Assembly (NCBI GenBank): GCA_963700735.1
Contig: CAVOYR010000009.1
Span: forward strand, 177,240 to 241,239
Source: Anderseniella sp963700735
GTDB lineage: Bacteria > Pseudomonadota > Alphaproteobacteria > Rhizobiales > Aestuariivirgaceae
DNA: 64,000 nt
Reading direction: 5' to 3'
Of the stretch, positions 60,493 through 64,000 are shown piece after piece (position 1 is the first letter of the stretch; each line of letters starts with the position of its first letter). The position numbers and the translations under genes are program-made. The notes under the pieces are model-generated. The model was given only the letters and a program-made list of their open reading frames with translations, was not told the DNA's origin and made no database searches.

Positions 60493-61830
60493 ATGAACAA
60501 GCAACAGTCCACAGCCGCATTCACGCCCTCACTAACGGGGCAACTGGTTCGCGCCATCAACGCCCGCGGCATCGATGACAACGACCTTGAGATTGCCGCG
60601 CTGTTCACCCTGGATGCGGTTGCCAACATCGTGGCAGGCCGCAACAGCGGACCGGGCCGCAAGCTGCTGGCGTGGCAACGATCCATGCAGGAACTGAGCG
60701 GATCCAGCACTATCGACAAGGCCAGATTGTCATTTCTTTACGGAGCCTTGTGCCATATTCTTGAAGTTGATGACCTGCATCGGGCATCCGTCGTGCATCC
60801 GGGTTGCGTGGTCGTGCCTGCCGTGCTGGCAATGGCGCCTGGTGGAGACGGCCGTGCCGCCCTTACCGCCGTTCTGAAAGGGTTCGAGGCATGCTGCCGT
60901 GTTGGCATGAGCGTTGGCCCGGCGCATTACCGCATCTGGCACAACACCGCCACCTGTGGCCCGTTCGGCTCGGCCATGGCTGTCGCCGGCTTGCTCCACC
61001 TCGACGAAACCCAGACAGTTCATGCACTTGGCAATGCCGGTTCACAGTCTGCAGGTCTGTGGGAGTTCCTCGACACGGGTGCGGAAACCAAGCACCTGCA
61101 CGCCGGGCGGGGTGCGGAGGCTGGTGTGGTTGCCGCAACGCTTGCCGCGCATGATTTCACCGGTGCGGCCACGATTCTCGAAGGCAAGCGCGGGTTTTTC
61201 AAGGCCACCTGCCCTGACCCGGACCCGGGGCAGCTGGTGCCGCGCCCGGACCAGCCATGGCAGGTCCACCAGACCTCGATCAAGCCGTGGCCCTCATGCC
61301 GTCACACCCACCCCGCAATCGACTGCGCCCTCACGCTTTATCAGCGTGTCGGCGGCGCCCGCAATATCCGCGCGGTGAGGGTCGAGGCCTATCCGGCTGC
61401 GTTGGACCTGTGCAACCGGGTTACCGTCAACAGCCCTTACGAAGGAAAATTCTCGCTGCAGCATTGCGTGGCAGCGGCATTGTCTGATGGTGAAGTGGTG
61501 TTCGACAGCTTTGAGGCACCGTGCCGCGAGCGCCTGGCGGACCTGCGTTCGCGGATTTCCGTGGCCACGGCAGATGCCTTTGCCAATGCCTATCCGGTTC
61601 ACTGGGGCAGCCGGGTGGTGTTGACCATGCAGGACGGCAGCGAGATGTCGCAACAAGTCTCCGATGCGCGGGGCGACCCGGAATTGCCGCTGTCAGCCGG
61701 TGAGATGGCAGACAAGGCACGCGGCTTGCTGGTTCATGGCAACCACGCTGATCCCGACCGGCTGATTGAGGACGTGCTGGCAATGGCCAAGGGCGGCAAG
61801 GTGCCGGATCTGGCTGGTATCGTTCGCTAG
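60493..61830 (+). CDS. MmgE/PrpD family protein
   Basis: 445 aa. Members include 2-methylcitrate dehydratase PrpD and cis-aconitate decarboxylase. The family opening helices are recognisable (DLEIAALFTLDAVANIVAGR), with LYGALCHILEVDDLHRASVV, HPGCVVVPAVLAMA, WHNTATCGPFGSAMA and KPWPSCRHTHPAIDCAL. No methylcitrate-cycle neighbours are present, so 2-methylcitrate is not indicated; the substrate is open. The upstream 228 nt hold no gene. Confidence 0.9.
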   Translation: MNKQQSTAAFTPSLTGQLVRAINARGIDDNDLEIAALFTLDAVANIVAGRNSGPGRKLLAWQRSMQELSGSSTIDKARLSFLYGALCHILEVDDLHRASVVHPGCVVVPAVLAMAPGGDGRAALTAVLKGFEACCRVGMSVGPAHYRIWHNTATCGPFGSAMAVAGLLHLDETQTVHALGNAGSQSAGLWEFLDTGAETKHLHAGRGAEAGVVAATLAAHDFTGAATILEGKRGFFKATCPDPDPGQLVPRPDQPWQVHQTSIKPWPSCRHTHPAIDCALTLYQRVGGARNIRAVRVEAYPAALDLCNRVTVNSPYEGKFSLQHCVAAALSDGEVVFDSFEAPCRERLADLRSRISVATADAFANAYPVHWGSRVVLTMQDGSEMSQQVSDARGDPELPLSAGEMADKARGLLVHGNHADPDRLIEDVLAMAKGGKVPDLAGIVR

Positions 61831-61848
61831 ATCAGGACCCTTAACCTG

Positions 61849-62730
61849 CTAGTTCGCGGCGGTTGACCCGCCATCAGTGGATGGTGCTGCCGGTTCAGCC
61901 TGCGATTCCACAGCGGTTGCGGTTCCCGTGGGTTCTGTCGATGCCTCCGGTGGCGTGCTTTCAGACGCCGGCTGGCTGGCCGCCATAACAGCCTTCAGCC
62001 GGGCATGGTTCTGCTGGCCTTGCTTGTTGCCGTCATCGGCTGACTTCCCGTACAATTCCAGGGCCTTCGCGAGATCCTTGGCCGTGCCCCAGCCCATCTC
62101 ATACATGCCGCCAAGATTGTTGTTGCCCCACGAGTTGCCGGTTTTCGCGGTATCCTCGAACATGCGAAAGGCAATCGAAAGGTCGCGGTCCGTGCCATCA
62201 CCCTTCAGGTACAACAGGCCAAGATTGTTCTTTGCCTCAACGTTGCCCGCGTCTGCGGCGATCGTGTAGTAGGTCACGGCCTTGGCCGTGTCAGACTTGA
62301 CGCCGGTACCGTAGTGGTAGCCGTGGGCGGCCTTGTAGGCAGCGTCGGCATTGCCCTTGTCGGCAGCGCTGGCATAGAGCGTCAGGGCATTGCCGGGGTT
62401 TGCCTTCAGGCCGCCGGCCCCCTTCATCAACAACTCGGCCAACATGAACTGGGCTTCAGCATTACCCTTCTCTGCGGCCGTTGTCAGATACCGCGCTGCG
62501 CTGGTCACGCTCTTGCGGGCACCGTTGGCACCCTCCAGATGGTCCCTGGCCAGCGACAGCATCGCGGTAACGTCATCCTTGCGGGCAAGGTCACGCTTTT
62601 TATTGTATGACAGGCTGGAATAGTCGATGGACTGGCTGGCACCAGGAGCCGCTGTCTGTGCAAAAAGCGGGGTTGGTGCTGACAAGGCAAGCAGCGCCGC
62701 AAGGGCCAGTGTGCGGTAGTTGGACATCAT
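61849..62730 (-). CDS. Secreted Sel1-repeat (TPR-like) protein
   Basis: 293 aa. Two consecutive ATGs (62730, 62727) follow GGGGGA. Signal peptide about 1-24 (cleavage near LFA-QT). Five or so Sel1 repeats at about 70-255 show the A-x2-G-[DN]-x2-A-x3-L pattern: ARYLTTAAEKGNAEAQFMLA, ALTLYASAADKGNADAAYKA, KNNLGLLYLKGDGTDRDLSI. A Pro/Ser/Thr/Ala-rich tail of about 40 residues ends it. Role is unknown; Sel1 proteins mediate protein-protein contacts, often at the envelope. Confidence 0.85.
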   Translation of the reverse strand: MMSNYRTLALAALLALSAPTPLFAQTAAPGASQSIDYSSLSYNKKRDLARKDDVTAMLSLARDHLEGANGARKSVTSAARYLTTAAEKGNAEAQFMLAELLMKGAGGLKANPGNALTLYASAADKGNADAAYKAAHGYHYGTGVKSDTAKAVTYYTIAADAGNVEAKNNLGLLYLKGDGTDRDLSIAFRMFEDTAKTGNSWGNNNLGGMYEMGWGTAKDLAKALELYGKSADDGNKQGQQNHARLKAVMAASQPASESTPPEASTEPTGTATAVESQAEPAAPSTDGGSTAAN

Positions 62731-62818
62731 TCCCCCATCAAGTTCGGACTTTTGCTTATTGCACGTACAATTGATGCGTGTAAATCCACCGCACAGGTTC
62801 AATCCGGGGCAATTGTGG

Positions 62819-63268
62819 TTACTTGACGCGCGTCCACGTCTGCGATCCACACAGGAACATGGCAAAACAGCCTTCAACGCCCATTGTTGCGCCATTGGGA
62901 TTGAGGAACACGTCATAAACCTTGCCGTTTTCCGCGTTGTACACCAGCCCCTTGAGCTGGCTGTTGCCCTCATGGGGTTCGAGCTTGCTCAGGATGGTCA
63001 GGCCGATGATCGGCTGATTGCGGCGCGACGGTTCGGGATTGTTCACGTCAACCTTGGGTTGACCATTCTCATCGACCGGTTCCGACAACCAGACGATCCG
63101 CCCGCACAGGTACTGCCCGCACGGTTCGATGGCAATGTTGGCCTTGCCGTCCTCATCCGACCATACACCCTGGGCCTGCTGTGAAGCTGGTGCGGCGGCT
63201 TGGGCGATGTGGCTGATGGCAGGCACCATGAGTGCCAATGCAACAAGAAATGACAGGATGTTTTTCAT
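62819..63268 (-). CDS. DUF2147 family secreted protein
   Basis: 149 aa. Signal peptide 1-25 (MKNILSFLVALALMVPAISH, cleavage near AQA-AA). The mature domain begins GVWSDEDGKANIAIEPCGQY with LCGRIVWLSEP, then PIIGLTILSKLEP and the C-terminal VEGCFAMFLCGSQTWTRV, the typical DUF2147 layout with paired cysteines. Function is unknown; the fold is lipocalin-like. It lies upstream of the Sel1 gene, 88 nt apart. Confidence 0.9.
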   Translation of the reverse strand: MKNILSFLVALALMVPAISHIAQAAAPASQQAQGVWSDEDGKANIAIEPCGQYLCGRIVWLSEPVDENGQPKVDVNNPEPSRRNQPIIGLTILSKLEPHEGNSQLKGLVYNAENGKVYDVFLNPNGATMGVEGCFAMFLCGSQTWTRVK

Positions 63269-63513
63269 GTAAAGCCGGACCGGATTGCTTTCTTGAGTTG
63301 CGAGTCAGATATCCACCATCTGTGGCCACACTAGGACAGATATGGTGAACCATTGATGAAAAACCAACGCGCCTGCCCCGGCAATGGTTCATTTCGGCGA
63401 ACGGTAAGGCGCGCCGGGCGTATGTCGCCTGATTGATGCTTGCAAGCCGCGAACCGGATGGCTAAACCAGCGTCCGCAAGACCGGACATGATTGTGTCAT
63501 GGAGCAGCCCTGC

Positions 63514-63601
63514 GGAGGGGTGGCAGAGTGGTCGATTGCGGCGGTCTTGAAAACCGTTGGGCCTCACGGTCCCGGGGGTTCGAATCCCTCCCCCTCCGCC
63601 A
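63514..63601 (+). tRNA. tRNA-Ser (anticodon UGA)
   Basis: 88-nt class II tRNA. The acceptor stem pairs GGAGGGG with CCCCTCC, with discriminator G and an encoded CCA. The anticodon arm GCGGT-CTTGAAA-ACCGT has TGA at 63548-63550. A long variable arm (GGGCCTCACGGTCCC) confirms serine identity. The T arm has GGTTCGAATCC. A T run directly after CCA can terminate the transcript. Serine tRNA genes are frequent integration sites, and the DNA beyond is AT-rich. Confidence 0.98.
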
Positions 63602-64000
63602 CTTTTTTTCACTACGATATTGATGATGGACGGTATTTTACCGAGAATTGGGATGTAGCCCCACATTTCAGCCCTCGATCAGTCTTTCAAGGCTTGATCC
63701 GGTGTGGTCCTTGGAAGGCCGACTGCAAAGTGAACTGACGATGAACGGCATTGAACTTTTGCTGACCTACTTTTCAATTAGTTCAGCTGAACGGATGGCA
63801 TCGCCCACGGATTCCCTTAGGTTTGCCGAATATGCCTTGAAGGTGGGTCAGAAAAAGTTCAACAAGGTGCTGCTAAGCCGTCCGGTTCGCGATTGCAGTG
63901 CATTCTTGGGAAGGGACATCTTCTTCCGCATTGACAGCATCATTGGCGCTTTCGGCCCATAGCGGCCTTTCAGCCGACCTGTGTCCAATGGCGGCTATGC
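63602..64000. other. AT-rich stretch after tRNA-Ser, no supported gene
   Basis: Clearly lower in GC than the rest of the window. An open frame from ATG 63741 to 63962 (73 codons, MNGIELLLTYFSISSAERMA) has no convincing ribosome binding site and no recognised domain, so I do not call it. The composition shift directly after a tRNA is what the edge of an acquired region looks like, but the window ends too soon to tell. Confidence 0.4.

Noticed and set aside
63741..63962. Possible 73-codon gene after tRNA-Ser
   Set aside because: No Shine-Dalgarno site, no family likeness and AT-rich background; it can arise by chance.
1..64000. CRISPR arrays, intact insertion sequences, prophage or toxin-antitoxin pairs
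   Set aside because: No regularly spaced repeats, transposase genes, phage structural genes or convincing small toxin/antitoxin pairs were seen on either strand.

Overview
The window is about 64 kb of high-GC DNA (by eye a little over 60% G+C) from an alphaproteobacterium, most likely a marine or soil member of the Hyphomicrobiales (Rhizobiales) or a close relative. This rests on gene content and order: the dusB(nifR3)-ntrB-ntrC-ntrY-ntrX-trkA-hfq-hflX block next to a fused ispDF, the dacF-tmk-holB-metG-tatD-MBL hydrolase block, a four-cysteine FnrN/FnrL-type regulator, an ScfR-family regulator and a sequence matching the alphaproteobacterial Irr (ICE) box. No assignment below order is claimed.

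Layout. 1-2788: end of a type I secretion ABC transporter and its HlyD-type adaptor. 2818-2893: tRNA-Lys(UUU), followed by a low-GC stretch (to about 3850) that looks like the scar of an integrated element, with a truncated tyrosine-recombinase N-terminus and another gene fragment. 3856-5569: an FNR-type regulator and a one-component regulator (excisionase-type HTH plus periplasmic-binding-like domain). 5785-9028: a small secreted protein, then an ScfR/XRE regulator divergent from a serine/aspartate-glyoxylate aminotransferase-family gene, with repeated TTGTAA motifs between them. 9176-13748: GMC oxidoreductase, then an Fe(III) ABC transporter (binding protein and fused permease, no ATPase) behind a 16/17 Irr-box match. 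13870-17069: glmU-glmS. 17139-26126: TPR/SPOR protein, YbaN, DUF502, recG, sdhE, mfd and a small basic protein. 26148-36430: accessory metabolism (DsbA/FrnE-like protein, acyl-CoA synthetase, YejA-like binding protein, HspQ, malyl-CoA lyase-like protein, CaiB-type CoA transferase, rhodanese, UbiH-like monooxygenase, PaaG-like hydratase/isomerase, GST). 36610-39877: LysM/BON protein, YccF, LprI-like protein, pncC, ispDF. 40076-50882: dusB, nitrogen-control two-component systems, trkA, hfq, hflX. 50899-59179 (minus strand): mazG, two cupins (one DMSP-lyase-like), MBL hydrolase, tatD, metG, holB, tmk, D,D-carboxypeptidase. 59289-63268: rlpA, MmgE/PrpD, Sel1-repeat and DUF2147 proteins. 63514-63601: tRNA-Ser(UGA), again followed by low-GC DNA.

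The most useful observation is that four genes (CaiB-type CoA transferase, rhodanese, mazG, rlpA) are each broken by what reads as one extra nucleotide, and each reads cleanly in the next frame. The shared +1 sign and the housekeeping nature of two of them favour sequence or assembly errors over true pseudogenes. The most interesting biology is the DMSP-lyase-like cupin joined by a 1-nt stop/start overlap to the end of a conserved housekeeping gene row, the Irr-box iron transporter, the ScfR/aminotransferase pair, and the tRNA-Lys island scar. I did not find a clearly new multi-gene system, a CRISPR array or an intact mobile element.
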